Shown: in pieces, positions 8,500-19,765 of the stretch
How positions within the stretch are numbered: the first letter of the stretch is position 1
Layout: each line of letters starts with the position of its first letter
DNA from: Tuwongella immobilis
GTDB lineage: Bacteria > Planctomycetota > Planctomycetia > Gemmatales > Gemmataceae
Direction of reading: 5' to 3'
Assembly (NCBI RefSeq): GCF_901538355.1
Contig: NZ_LR593887.1
Span: forward strand, 3,696,920 to 3,760,919
DNA length: 64,000 nucleotides
Notes under the pieces: model-generated
What the model was told of the DNA's origin: nothing
Seen by the model: the letters and a program-made list of their open reading frames with translations, nothing else
Databases searched by the model: none
Position numbers and translations under genes: made by a program

Positions 8500-9090
8500 T
8501 TTCCACCGAAGCCACACGCCTGGAGACGGTGCTCGACCAGGTGGAGTCCTCCGAGCGTTTGGCTCGGAACTACGCCGAAGCGTTGTACGCGGTTGCCGCC
8601 AAAGCCAACGCGGTCGATTCAGTCGGCGAGGAACTGGCTGTCCTGGTGATGGATGTCATCCACCAGTCTCCCGATCTGACCGCATTGTTTTCCTCTCGAG
8701 CCATCTCTCGAGTCGAAAAACAATCCATACTCGAAAAATCCTTGACCGGGAAAGCCTCACCGCTGCTCATGGATTTTCTCAATGTGCTGAATATGCACGA
8801 TCGTCTGGACTCGCTGCGAGGGATTTACTTCGCATATCGAAAGATCCATGACGAGCAAGCGAACCGCAATCGGGTGCGGGTTCGTAGTGCGGTCGAACTC
8901 TCTGCCGAACAACAAGACCGCCTCCGGCAGACGCTCACGAGCTTGCTGGGCAAAGATACGATTCTCGAAGTGACAGTCGATCCGGAACTTTTGGGCGGAA
9001 TCGTTCTTCAACTCGGGGATCAAATCCGCGACTACTCCGTCCGGACGCGTCTGGGAAATGTTCGCACTCATTTGTTGACGAGAAGCAGCT

Positions 9091-10794
<1,704 letters not shown>

Positions 10795-10867
10795 TCTTCG
10801 ACCAATCCCCGTCGTGTCTCGAAGCTCGGTTCGATTGACACGACGGCGGAATGGAGCATTGCTTACC

Positions 10868-11749
10868 ATGGCCAAAACACGTGTACTTGTCAAACGTCGC
10901 AAAGCGATTCGGAATATCCGCCGAATCACTCGGACGATGGAATTGATCGCAACCGCGCGATTCAAGAAAGCCTTGGATCGAGCGAGCGAAGCCGAAGCCT
11001 ACACCCGCAAAATTGCGGAATTGGCCGCGGATCTGTCTCGCAGCGCCGGCGATGTTCGTCACCCGTTACTGGAAACCCATGCAACCACCAAAAAAGCGGT
11101 GTTGCTGGTGCTGACCTCGAATCGCGGTTTGTGCGGCGGCTACAACGCGGGGATCATCCGCGAAGCCATGGCCGACATCCGCAAACTCGAAACGGACAAC
11201 ATTGCGATCGACCTGGAAGTCTCCGGGAAACGGGGTCTGAGCTACTTCCGCTACCAGGGTCGTCCGATTGTACAAGGCTATACCCACTTTGAAGATAAGC
11301 CGACTTACGCCGAAGTGGAAGTGCTTGCGAATCGCTACATCGAAGCCTATGTCACCGGTCAGATTGATCGGGTGGATGTGGCCTACACCAAGTTTCAATC
11401 GGCGGCCCGTCAAGTGGCAGTCGTTGAAACCCTCTTGCCGCTCTCGTCGGTGACCACCGAAACGGCTGCAACCGCGTCGAGCGGCCCATCCGTCACCTAC
11501 GATTACCAACCCAGCGCGGCAGACATTCTCAATGAATTGGTGCCGGTCGCACTCAAGGTCCGGTTGTTCAAATTCTTCTTGGATGCTGCGGTGAGCGAAC
11601 AAATCGCCCGTCGCGTCGCCATGAAATCGGCCACCGAAGCCGCCGGGGATTTGCTCAAAGCCATCACCCAAGAATACAACCGCGCCCGACAAGCTCAGAT
11701 TACCAAGGAACTGGCCGAAATTATCGCCGGTGCCGAAGCCCTGAAATGA
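10868..11749 (+). CDS. atpG: F-type ATP synthase F1 subunit gamma
   Basis: A 293-residue central-stalk subunit. The N-terminal helix RRKAIRNIRRITRTMELIAT, the SNRGLCGGYNAGI motif (~80-92) and the C-terminal helix ARQAQITKELAEIIAGAEAL are characteristic. A Thr/Ala/Ser-rich segment (~198-215, TTETAATASSGPSVTYDY) is a likely surface loop. The ATG is chosen because GGAG lies upstream and the conserved N-terminal helix begins there. It follows atpA after 73 bp. Confidence 0.95.
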   Translation: MAKTRVLVKRRKAIRNIRRITRTMELIATARFKKALDRASEAEAYTRKIAELAADLSRSAGDVRHPLLETHATTKKAVLLVLTSNRGLCGGYNAGIIREAMADIRKLETDNIAIDLEVSGKRGLSYFRYQGRPIVQGYTHFEDKPTYAEVEVLANRYIEAYVTGQIDRVDVAYTKFQSAARQVAVVETLLPLSSVTTETAATASSGPSVTYDYQPSAADILNELVPVALKVRLFKFFLDAAVSEQIARRVAMKSATEAAGDLLKAITQEYNRARQAQITKELAEIIAGAEALK

Positions 11750-13237
<1,488 letters not shown>

Positions 13238-13254
13238 GCACCAGGAGATTCCAG

Positions 13255-13677
13255 ATGGCAGAATCGACCGGTAAACGACTCCAATGCGTCATTGTCACCC
13301 CGGAACGGGCGTTCCTGGATGAGCAAGTCGACAGCGTCATCGTGCCGTTATTCGATGGCGAATTTGGAGTGCTGCCGCTTCACGAAGCATTCGTGGGGCG
13401 GTTGGCTCCGGGCGAACTTCGGTTCGTCCAAGCTGGCACAACCAAACGGTATTTCATCGATCGCGGCTTCGTCCAATTCCGCGACAATGTGCTGACCGTG
13501 CTGACCAGCCAAGCCCGCAGTGCGACCGATCTCGCCGCTCCTGAGATTACTCAGGAATTGGCGAACGCGGAAGCGATGCCGAAAGAGAATGCCGTGCAAG
13601 CGGAATCCCGGAACCTCGCCATCAGTCGAGCCCGGGCCAAACAACGGATTCTCGACAAGCAGACTGCTCGGGCGTAA
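13255..13677 (+). CDS. atpC: F-type ATP synthase F1 subunit epsilon
   Basis: A 140-residue protein with the N-terminal beta-sandwich of epsilon (CVIVTPERAFLDEQVDSVIV and DGEFGVLPLHEAFVGRLAPGEL) and a C-terminal two-helix region that can regulate ATPase activity. It is the last gene of the operon, has CAGGAG upstream, and is followed at once by a strong terminator. Confidence 0.94.
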   Translation: MAESTGKRLQCVIVTPERAFLDEQVDSVIVPLFDGEFGVLPLHEAFVGRLAPGELRFVQAGTTKRYFIDRGFVQFRDNVLTVLTSQARSATDLAAPEITQELANAEAMPKENAVQAESRNLAISRARAKQRILDKQTARA

Positions 13678-13698
13678 CGTTCGCGTCCGATTAAACAT

Positions 13699-13744
13699 AC
13701 CGCGTTGATTGACTCCTCATCCGAGTCGGTCAACGCGGTTTTTG
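13699..13744 (+). terminator. Intrinsic terminator of the atp operon
   Basis: A 16-bp stem (left arm 13700-13715, right arm 13723-13738, with two adjacent G-T wobbles) closes a 7-nt loop and is followed by a run of five T residues. It lies 22 bp after the atpC stop. Confidence 0.93.
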
Positions 13745-13872
13745 CGTCGATATGCGGCATCGCGTCACTCGCAGGACGATGGTGGCGTGGATCCCCGTCG
13801 ATTCCATCCCCCATTCCGTTGGCGTGAACCGTCCCTTCCAACGTTCATCCCACACGATTCGCGGCCAGTGCC

Positions 13873-13921
13873 AAACAAAACCACCGTGCCAGACGCCACA
13901 ATGGACGTCCGACACGGTGGT
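13873..13921 (-). terminator. Intrinsic terminator of tex
   Basis: On the minus strand a 9-bp outer stem (ACCACCGTG/CACGGTGGT) plus an inner 5-bp stem is followed by TTTTGTTT. It lies about 30 bp beyond the tex stop and faces the atp terminator, so the two convergent operons each have their own stop. Confidence 0.8.
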
Positions 13922-13951
13922 ACAAATTTCCTCAAGCCATTGCCGTCGAAA

Positions 13952-16900
13952 TTACTCGGCGGCAGGCGGAGTATCCGATTCCGGAGAGGCCGCTGGCGGG
14001 TCATTGGCCGGCGGAGTTTCCGGCTTGCCGGGCACATCCTTCGCCTTGAAGAATGCTTCCAGCTCACCGAAGGTATGCAGCGGAGCCTTGCCCTTCAACG
14101 CGGCATCCGACAGATTCGGCAGCGAACGCGGCTTCGCCGGTTTGCGTGGCGGCGGTGCCGGACGCGATGCATCTCCAGAATCGCCCTCACCGCGATCAGA
14201 CAGTCGGCCTGCTCGGAACGGTCGCGGCGCACCAGGACGCTGTCCACCCATCGGCGGACGACCACCACCTTGTCCCGAATTTGGCGGGCCACCTGCCCCA
14301 CCCGGACGTGGTCCACGACCACGGTTCGGGCCAGCGTCTTGACCATCGCGGCGTTCGCCACGAGCCGGACCACCTTCGCGACGCGGCGGACGATCCCCAC
14401 CACCCGCTTCCGGATTCGATCGGCGACGATCACCACCCGCACCCCGTTCGGGCGGCTTGCGTTCCGTTCCCGGTTCGATCATCGTCAGCGAAACCCGACG
14501 ACGTTCCGCATCGACCTGCATGACCCAAACGGTCACCACATCGCCGACCGCGACCACATCATATGGACTCTTGATGTAGCGATTGGCCATTTGGCTAATG
14601 TGAACGAGACCGCTGTCCTTCAAGCCAATGTCAACGAATGCGCCGAAATCGACGACATTCAGAACCGTCCCCTTCAACTCCATATTCGGAGTGAGGTCTT
14701 CCAGTTTCAGCAGCCCCTTCTTGAAGATCGGCGGCGGCAAATCCTGGCGTGGATCGTATCCCGGACGAATCAAACAATCGATAAAATCGGCCATCGCGCC
14801 CGGCGAGAGCGAATAGCGAGCCGCCAGTTCTTCATGCGGCGTCTCAGCCAGTTTCGCAACCAGGGCTTGCAACTTCTCGGCATCGAACAAGTCCGCAGCC
14901 GTAAATCCAGCATCTGCCAACAGACGCCGGGCTAGCTCGTACTGTTCGGGATGCACCCAAGTCGCATCCAGCGGTTCTTCACCACCGGAAATTTTCAAGA
15001 ACCCGATCGCCTGATTGTAACGATGCGGATTGATGCTTGGAATTTGCATCAGCGCATCGCGGGACTTGAACGGCCCTTGAGCAGCTCGGAAATCGACGAT
15101 TTCCCGAGCAACCACCTGATTCAATCCCGAGATATGTCGCAACATGGGTGCCGTTGCGTCATTCAAGTCAACGCCGACATAATTGACGCACGATTCGACC
15201 ACACCTTCAAGCGACTCCTTGAGGTGCTTGGCCCGAACGTCATGCTGATACAAGCCGACGCCGACATGCTGCGGATCGTTCTTCACGAGTTCACGCAACG
15301 GATCTTGCAATCGGCGGCCGATCGAAAGCGTCGCGCGAACCGAAGGATCGAGCATCGGCAGTTCTTCGCGGGCAATCGCCGAGTTGGCGTAATCCGTTGC
15401 TCCGGCTTCGTTTACGATCACATACGCCAATTCTTCCGTCGGATGCGGCAGCGAAACGCGTGGCTCTTCCGGTGCGGGCGGAGCTGTCGGCTCGGATGTC
15501 GGTTCGACCGCCGCGGGTTCGCTGACAGCCGCTTCGGCTGGAGCGGATTCCGGAGCAGCAGGTTCCGACGTTTCCGCAGCGGGTGCATCAACAACCGCAG
15601 TCGATTCCGCCACAACTTCCGGAGTCACAACAGGTTCGGATGCTGGGACTTCGGGAGACGTCACTTCAGCAGGCGCTTCCTCGCTGGTAGCGACGGTCTC
15701 TGCAACCGGAGCTTCGGCCGGGGCCGTAACAGGTTCCGGAGCCGCGACTGGGGTCGGAGGATTCTTCGGCCCGCGAGAATTGCGAGACCCGGTCTGAACA
15801 AAGAACGGATCTAGCGTGCCGGCCGCACGACGCGCATCAATGTCGGCAATCAGATCGGCGACGAGTTGTTCGGTTTCTCGACAGGCGGTGCCGTTGCCAA
15901 TCGCAATCACTTGAATCTGATGCTTGCGGATCAATTCTTCCAAGCGACGGCGAGCATCCGCCTTCTTGTTCTGCGGAGCGTGCGGGTAGATGGTGGCTTC
16001 TTCGAGGAACGCCCCGGTCTGATCCATTGCAACGATCTTGCAGCCGTTGCGCAGCCCCGGATCGATGGCGAGAACTCGCTTCGGTTCCAACGGCGGTTGC
16101 AGCAACAGACTGCGCAGATTTCGAGCAAAGATGCTGACCGCATGCTCTTGCGCTTTTTCAGTGAGATCGCGACGCAATTCCGATTCGAGCGCGGGCACCA
16201 GCACCCGTTGAATCGCATCGGCGACAACCGATTGAATCAACTCGCGATGCGGATGTTCGGGAAAAGCGGTCTGCTCGGCGATGATCTGGCTCACGCGTTC
16301 GTGATCCCATTCGAGCTTGACCTTGAGAATCTTTTCGCGTTCGCCGCGATTGACGGCCAAGATCCGATGCGGAGGCATCTGCTTGACCGATTCGGAGAAT
16401 GCGAAATAGTCGCGGAACTCTTGGCCTTGGCCTTCGGCAACCGTTTCCGCTTTGCTGGCGAGCAGTTTGCCGGATTCCAGAATCACGTGGCGAATCGCGC
16501 CGCGAAGTTCGGGAAGTTCCGCAACGTATTGTGCGAGAAGGATTTTCGCGCCGGACAGAATCTCTTCCACCGTGTTGAGATTCTTCGTCGGATCGACCAT
16601 CCCTGCAACAACATTATCCAAGTCGTTGACAGCGGGATCTCCCGACCAGATCGCGATGGCGAGTGGTTCGAGATTGAGATCGATGGCGGCACGAACTTCG
16701 GGAGAAATTTTCTTCGAGCGATACGGCAGGTACAGATCGTCCAATCGGCGTTGGGTTTCCGCGGCGAGGATGGCCTGGGAGAGTTCCTCGCTGAGTTTCC
16801 CCTGCGTCTCGATACTTTTCAGGATCGTCTGCTTGCGTTCGGCAAGTTGGCGGGACGAATGGATACGGGCTTGAATCTTCCGTAGAAGATCCTCTCCCAA

Positions 16901-17065
16901 TCCGTTCGTCTGCTCCTTGCGGAAACGAGCAATAAAGGGGACCGTGTTCCCGTCATCGAGCAGTTGAACAACGTGCTCGACTTGAACCTTGCGAATCTGC
17001 AGGTCTTGGGCGATCCGGGACAAGTCTGACGGCGGTTGTCCGCCCGTCGTCGTCGTGGTTTGCAT
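13952..17065 (-). CDS. tex: Tex-family S1 RNA-binding protein with low-complexity insert and RG-rich tail
   Basis: A 1037-residue protein. Family order is kept: N-terminal helical Tex domain (VPFIARFRKEQTNGL; RRLDDLYLPYRSKK), YqgF/RNase H-like domain (VLAIDPGLRNGCKIVAMD from ~330), helix-hairpin-helix region (~595-700, DLNDATAPMLRHISGLN) and S1 domain (~793-865, VVDFGAFVDIGLKDSGLVHIS). Two additions stand out. One is a ~115-residue Pro/Ala/Glu-rich stretch (~428-543) inside the YqgF region, just before YVIVNEAGATDYA. The other is an Arg/Gly/Pro-rich tail (~873-980) after S1. Typical Tex proteins are ~720-780 residues. Tex binds nucleic acid and affects transcription or RNA metabolism; its exact role is not settled. 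Confidence 0.95.
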   Translation of the reverse strand: MQTTTTTGGQPPSDLSRIAQDLQIRKVQVEHVVQLLDDGNTVPFIARFRKEQTNGLGEDLLRKIQARIHSSRQLAERKQTILKSIETQGKLSEELSQAILAAETQRRLDDLYLPYRSKKISPEVRAAIDLNLEPLAIAIWSGDPAVNDLDNVVAGMVDPTKNLNTVEEILSGAKILLAQYVAELPELRGAIRHVILESGKLLASKAETVAEGQGQEFRDYFAFSESVKQMPPHRILAVNRGEREKILKVKLEWDHERVSQIIAEQTAFPEHPHRELIQSVVADAIQRVLVPALESELRRDLTEKAQEHAVSIFARNLRSLLLQPPLEPKRVLAIDPGLRNGCKIVAMDQTGAFLEEATIYPHAPQNKKADARRRLEELIRKHQIQVIAIGNGTACRETEQLVADLIADIDARRAAGTLDPFFVQTGSRNSRGPKNPPTPVAAPEPVTAPAEAPVAETVATSEEAPAEVTSPEVPASEPVVTPEVVAESTAVVDAPAAETSEPAAPESAPAEAAVSEPAAVEPTSEPTAPPAPEEPRVSLPHPTEELAYVIVNEAGATDYANSAIAREELPMLDPSVRATLSIGRRLQDPLRELVKNDPQHVGVGLYQHDVRAKHLKESLEGVVESCVNYVGVDLNDATAPMLRHISGLNQVVAREIVDFRAAQGPFKSRDALMQIPSINPHRYNQAIGFLKISGGEEPLDATWVHPEQYELARRLLADAGFTAADLFDAEKLQALVAKLAETPHEELAARYSLSPGAMADFIDCLIRPGYDPRQDLPPPIFKKGLLKLEDLTPNMELKGTVLNVVDFGAFVDIGLKDSGLVHISQMANRYIKSPYDVVAVGDVVTVWVMQVDAERRRVSLTMIEPGTERKPPERGAGGDRRRSNPEAGGGDRPPRREGGPARGERRDGQDAGPNRGRGPRPGGAGGPPNSGQGGGRPPMGGQRPGAPRPFRAGRLSDRGEGDSGDASRPAPPPRKPAKPRSLPNLSDAALKGKAPLHTFGELEAFFKAKDVPGKPETPPANDPPAASPESDTPPAAE

Positions 17066-17373
17066 AGGCCAGGCCGATCCATGGGAAAGCTAGGTAGGGC
17101 TTTCTGTTAGTATCTTCACTGACGCACCATTGTCAAATACCAACTCACAACCTTTTGCGAAAAATTCATTTTCGCATTGGCCTCGATTGGATTCCAACAA
17201 TCGCAATCACGTCTGACCACTGGTGCGTTGAGACGATGATGCCCTTATTCCTTATCGTAGTCGAAGACCACCCCGATTGGGAAGCAATTTCTAAAAACTG
17301 GGACTACCCACGCGAATAGTTCCTCTGATACAACGAATAGACACGCTTTTGAGACCCTGGGCGGGACACGGGA
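17066..17373. other. Divergent intergenic region between tex and the rhomboid gene
   Basis: About 308 bp without an open reading frame of interest. It is AT-richer than flanking genes and must hold the promoters for both divergent genes, but no clear -35/-10 pair was identified. Confidence 0.5.
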
Positions 17374-18312
17374 ATGGGCATTTACGATCGTGAGTATTAC
17401 CGTTCGGACTCGGGTGATCGAGCGAATTGGGATGGATCGCACCGCGGGGGGCGGGCGCTCATCATCATCACCGTTGTCTCGTTCTTGGCTCAGATCCTAA
17501 CGTTGGAGCGTCCCGAAGGGATGCAGTTGGTGATGCAGGGGTGGTTCACCGAGCTGTTTTGGATGAACCCGGAACGTGTCGTTGATTCGTTCCAAATTTG
17601 GCGGATGGTCAGCTACGCCTTCTTGCATGACATCACATCCATCATGCATATTGTCATGAATATGCTCATTTTATGGTGGTGTGGCTTTCGACTCGAAGAT
17701 CGCTTTGGTACCCGCGAATTCGTCGCATTGTATCTGGTTGCCGCGTTCGTCGGCGCGGTTGGACAGTTAGTTTCTGCAGCACTCGGATTTTCCGCGTGGG
17801 AAACTCCCGTTATTGGCGCTTCCGGAGCGACATACGCACTGTTGGTCATCTACGCCTATCTCAACCCCAGTCAGATCGTCTACGTATTTTTTGTCTTACC
17901 GATGCCGATCTGGGTATTGGTTACGCTCTTTTTGGCATTGGATATCAGCGGTGCGTTGGGAATGCGATCCGGGAACACGGCTTACTGGGTCCATATCGCC
18001 GGTGCAGTGTTCGGATTCGCGTACATTCACTATCGCCTGATGCTGACCAACTGGCTCCCGAACCGCAATCGCCGGCGGGTCGCTCGAGAAGCCCCGGCTC
18101 CCCGTCTGAAGATTTATCAGGATCCACAGCCTAATTTGCCCAGTGAGCCAAAGTCACCACCTGCGGCCCATCCGGAAGTCGAAGACAACCTGACCGAATT
18201 GATGGATCAAGTCTTGGAGAAAGTCGCACGGGAAGGTCAAGCATCGCTGACTCCTGAAGAACGCGACATTCTATTCCGAGCAAGCGAACGCCTCAAAAAG
18301 CGACGCAAATAA
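17374..18312 (+). CDS. Rhomboid-family intramembrane serine protease
   Basis: A 312-residue membrane protein with six predicted helices. The catalytic serine lies in GASGATYA (residues 148-155, Ser150) and the partner histidine in WVHIAGAVFG (His207). The HIVMNMLILWWCG helix corresponds to the conserved HxxxN segment of rhomboids. The soluble C-terminal tail (~225-312) ends in GQASLTPEERDILFRASERL, a short domain often appended to planctomycete and related rhomboids. It probably cleaves transmembrane substrates; none can be named. An FmdB-type gene follows after 30 bp. Confidence 0.93.
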   Translation: MGIYDREYYRSDSGDRANWDGSHRGGRALIIITVVSFLAQILTLERPEGMQLVMQGWFTELFWMNPERVVDSFQIWRMVSYAFLHDITSIMHIVMNMLILWWCGFRLEDRFGTREFVALYLVAAFVGAVGQLVSAALGFSAWETPVIGASGATYALLVIYAYLNPSQIVYVFFVLPMPIWVLVTLFLALDISGALGMRSGNTAYWVHIAGAVFGFAYIHYRLMLTNWLPNRNRRRVAREAPAPRLKIYQDPQPNLPSEPKSPPAAHPEVEDNLTELMDQVLEKVAREGQASLTPEERDILFRASERLKKRRK

Positions 18313-18342
18313 CGACGGAAATAATCGATAAGGGGATCGACT

Positions 18343-18579
18343 ATGCCACTCTACGAATACACCTGTCGAGATTGTGGACATGAGTTCGAGCAACTCATTC
18401 AAGACTCGTCTGAAGAATCACAATTGCAGTGTCCGAAATGTGCGGCTGATCGCCCGCAAAAGCGCTGGAGCCTCCCTTCCCGTCCGGTCGTAAAGGGAGC
18501 CGCTGCGACTGCCGCTCCGTGCCAAGGCGGAACCGGGCCGGGATGTGGTGCGCCGTGGTGTCAGCGACCAAACAGCTAA
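18343..18579 (+). CDS. FmdB-family zinc-ribbon regulatory protein
   Basis: A 78-residue protein beginning MPLYEYTCRDCGHEFEQL, the classic FmdB/CxxC_CxxC_SSSS opening. Cys8/Cys11 and Cys30/Cys33 form the zinc ribbon. Further C-terminal cysteines (PCQGGTGPGCGAPWCQ) are typical of the family's variable tail. AAGGGGA precedes the ATG. Probably in one transcript with the rhomboid gene. Function of the family is not established beyond putative regulation. Confidence 0.88.
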   Translation: MPLYEYTCRDCGHEFEQLIQDSSEESQLQCPKCAADRPQKRWSLPSRPVVKGAAATAAPCQGGTGPGCGAPWCQRPNS

Positions 18580-18838
18580 ACTCCTGCATGCAAACAGCTT
18601 AACTGCACGAAATGATGCAAACCTGATATCCGGCATTCTCCGCAAACGCGCTCTCTGAAGCGGGACCGGAGTCGGAATTAAATAAAATTCAGGGAAAAAT
18701 CTGATGATGCTATTGCAGAAGCGATGGCACCGGGATATCAATATGAATGTCACCTTCAAATGCCCGTCTGGCATCTGGAAGATGGGTAAAAATGGGTAGA
18801 CCAGTCGCGATTTGACAACATTATGTGAGGAGTTTACC

Positions 18839-19150
18839 GTGACCGATTCCAAGCAAGCCAAAGCCTGCGCCGACCTGCTCCAAGCCATTGCCGAACCCAA
18901 CCGCATCCGCATCATCGAGTGCCTGCGAACTGGGAACAAGAACGTCACGGAACTGGCCAAGATGCTGAGCGTTGAAATCGTCAACGTGTCGCACCACCTG
19001 GGTGTTCTTCGCCAAGCTCACCTGGTTCAAGACGAAAAGAACGGCCGCTTCGTGGTGTACTCGCTGAACCCCAAGCTGTTCACCAACGATGGCACCAAGG
19101 CCACCTACGTTGACCTCGGCTGGTGCCGCCTCGAAATCCCGTATGCGTGA
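18839..19150 (+). CDS. ArsR/SmtB-family winged-helix transcriptional regulator
   Basis: A 103-residue protein with the ArsR fold: LLQAIAEPNRIRIIECLRTG, then NVTELAKMLSVEIVNVSHHLGVLRQAHLV as recognition helix and wing, then GRFVVYSL. The arsenic-sensing ELCVCDL-type cysteine pair is absent from the helix, so it does not look like a classical arsenic sensor. GTG is the chosen start because GAGGAG lies 7 nt upstream; the ATG 9 codons earlier has no such site. The neighbouring genes do not reveal its target. Confidence 0.88.
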   Translation: MTDSKQAKACADLLQAIAEPNRIRIIECLRTGNKNVTELAKMLSVEIVNVSHHLGVLRQAHLVQDEKNGRFVVYSLNPKLFTNDGTKATYVDLGWCRLEIPYA

Positions 19151-19765
19151 TTGATTGGTCTGCTGGTCAGCGCATCCCCCATTTCGGATGGGAGGATTCC
19201 GTCCTTGGCTTGCGGATGCTCTGGTTCCACTGATATTCATCCATCCATTGCTAATCAATGGAACGGATCGCCTACGGACCATGACCAACTTTGGATTAAT
19301 GGTCCCCCCAGACAAACGATCCCCCATTCGACCAACGCAACATGGCGTTGGTCGATTCTGTTGGTGCCCTGCCTCGTTCACCACTCTCATCCAACTCGAC
19401 TTCGCCAATTCCCACTTGCCCGATTGCGCAGCCCGCCCCGCGCAACTCCCCGATTCGATGTGCCGGGGGTTGAGGTGTTCAGCTCGGGGTTGATCCAAGT
19501 GGATATCCACAAACACGTTCCCAATGGTCAGTTCTGTTGATTGGTGGCCGATCGACGACTCCGAATAAAGGAGCGTAGTCCGATCTCGCACCGGACAATT
19601 TTTCGCGATTATTTTCCGAAAAGATTTTCGCAGCCAATTTTGCCCCCCTGGATCGAACAATCTCCGTCCCATCGGAGTAAACTTACCGTTGAATTCCGGG
19701 CTTGTGCGAATGCTCCAAACTCAGCAAGCTATGCCGATTCCCTGGAATCGGATGGAGCGCGACGG
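19151..19765. other. 615-bp gene-free region after the ArsR gene
   Basis: Several frames are open here, but none shows codon use or motifs of a real protein. It contains at least three inverted repeats: ATCCCCCAT/ATGGGAGGAT near 19171-19195 (possible weak terminator for the ArsR gene), CCATTG/CAATGG near 19245, and the stronger hairpin at 19328-19355. The promoter of the next operon presumably lies in the last ~150 bp. Confidence 0.5.
19328..19355. repeat. 11-bp perfect inverted repeat (hairpin)
   Basis: TCGACCAACGC and its exact complement GCGTTGGTCGA flank a 6-nt spacer. There is no T-run on either side, so it is a poor terminator by itself. It could be an operator or part of an untranslated RNA. 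Confidence 0.6.

Noticed and set aside
13730-13915. Small minus-strand ORF between the atp and tex terminators
   Set aside because: It overlaps two strong hairpins and has no ribosome site or recognisable composition.
15420-15790. Possible tandem DNA repeat inside tex
   Set aside because: The low-complexity Pro/Ala/Glu stretch uses varied codons and no fixed repeat unit could be found, so it is a compositional bias and not a tandem array.
18839-19150. ArsR-family gene as regulator of the arsD/P1B genes
   Set aside because: It is 12 kb away, lacks the arsenic-sensing cysteine motif, and nothing links it to those genes.
19541-19765. N-terminal extension of the 7TM protein
   Set aside because: The extra 75 residues have no hydrophobic or conserved character and end right before an ATG with a good ribosome site and a transmembrane helix.
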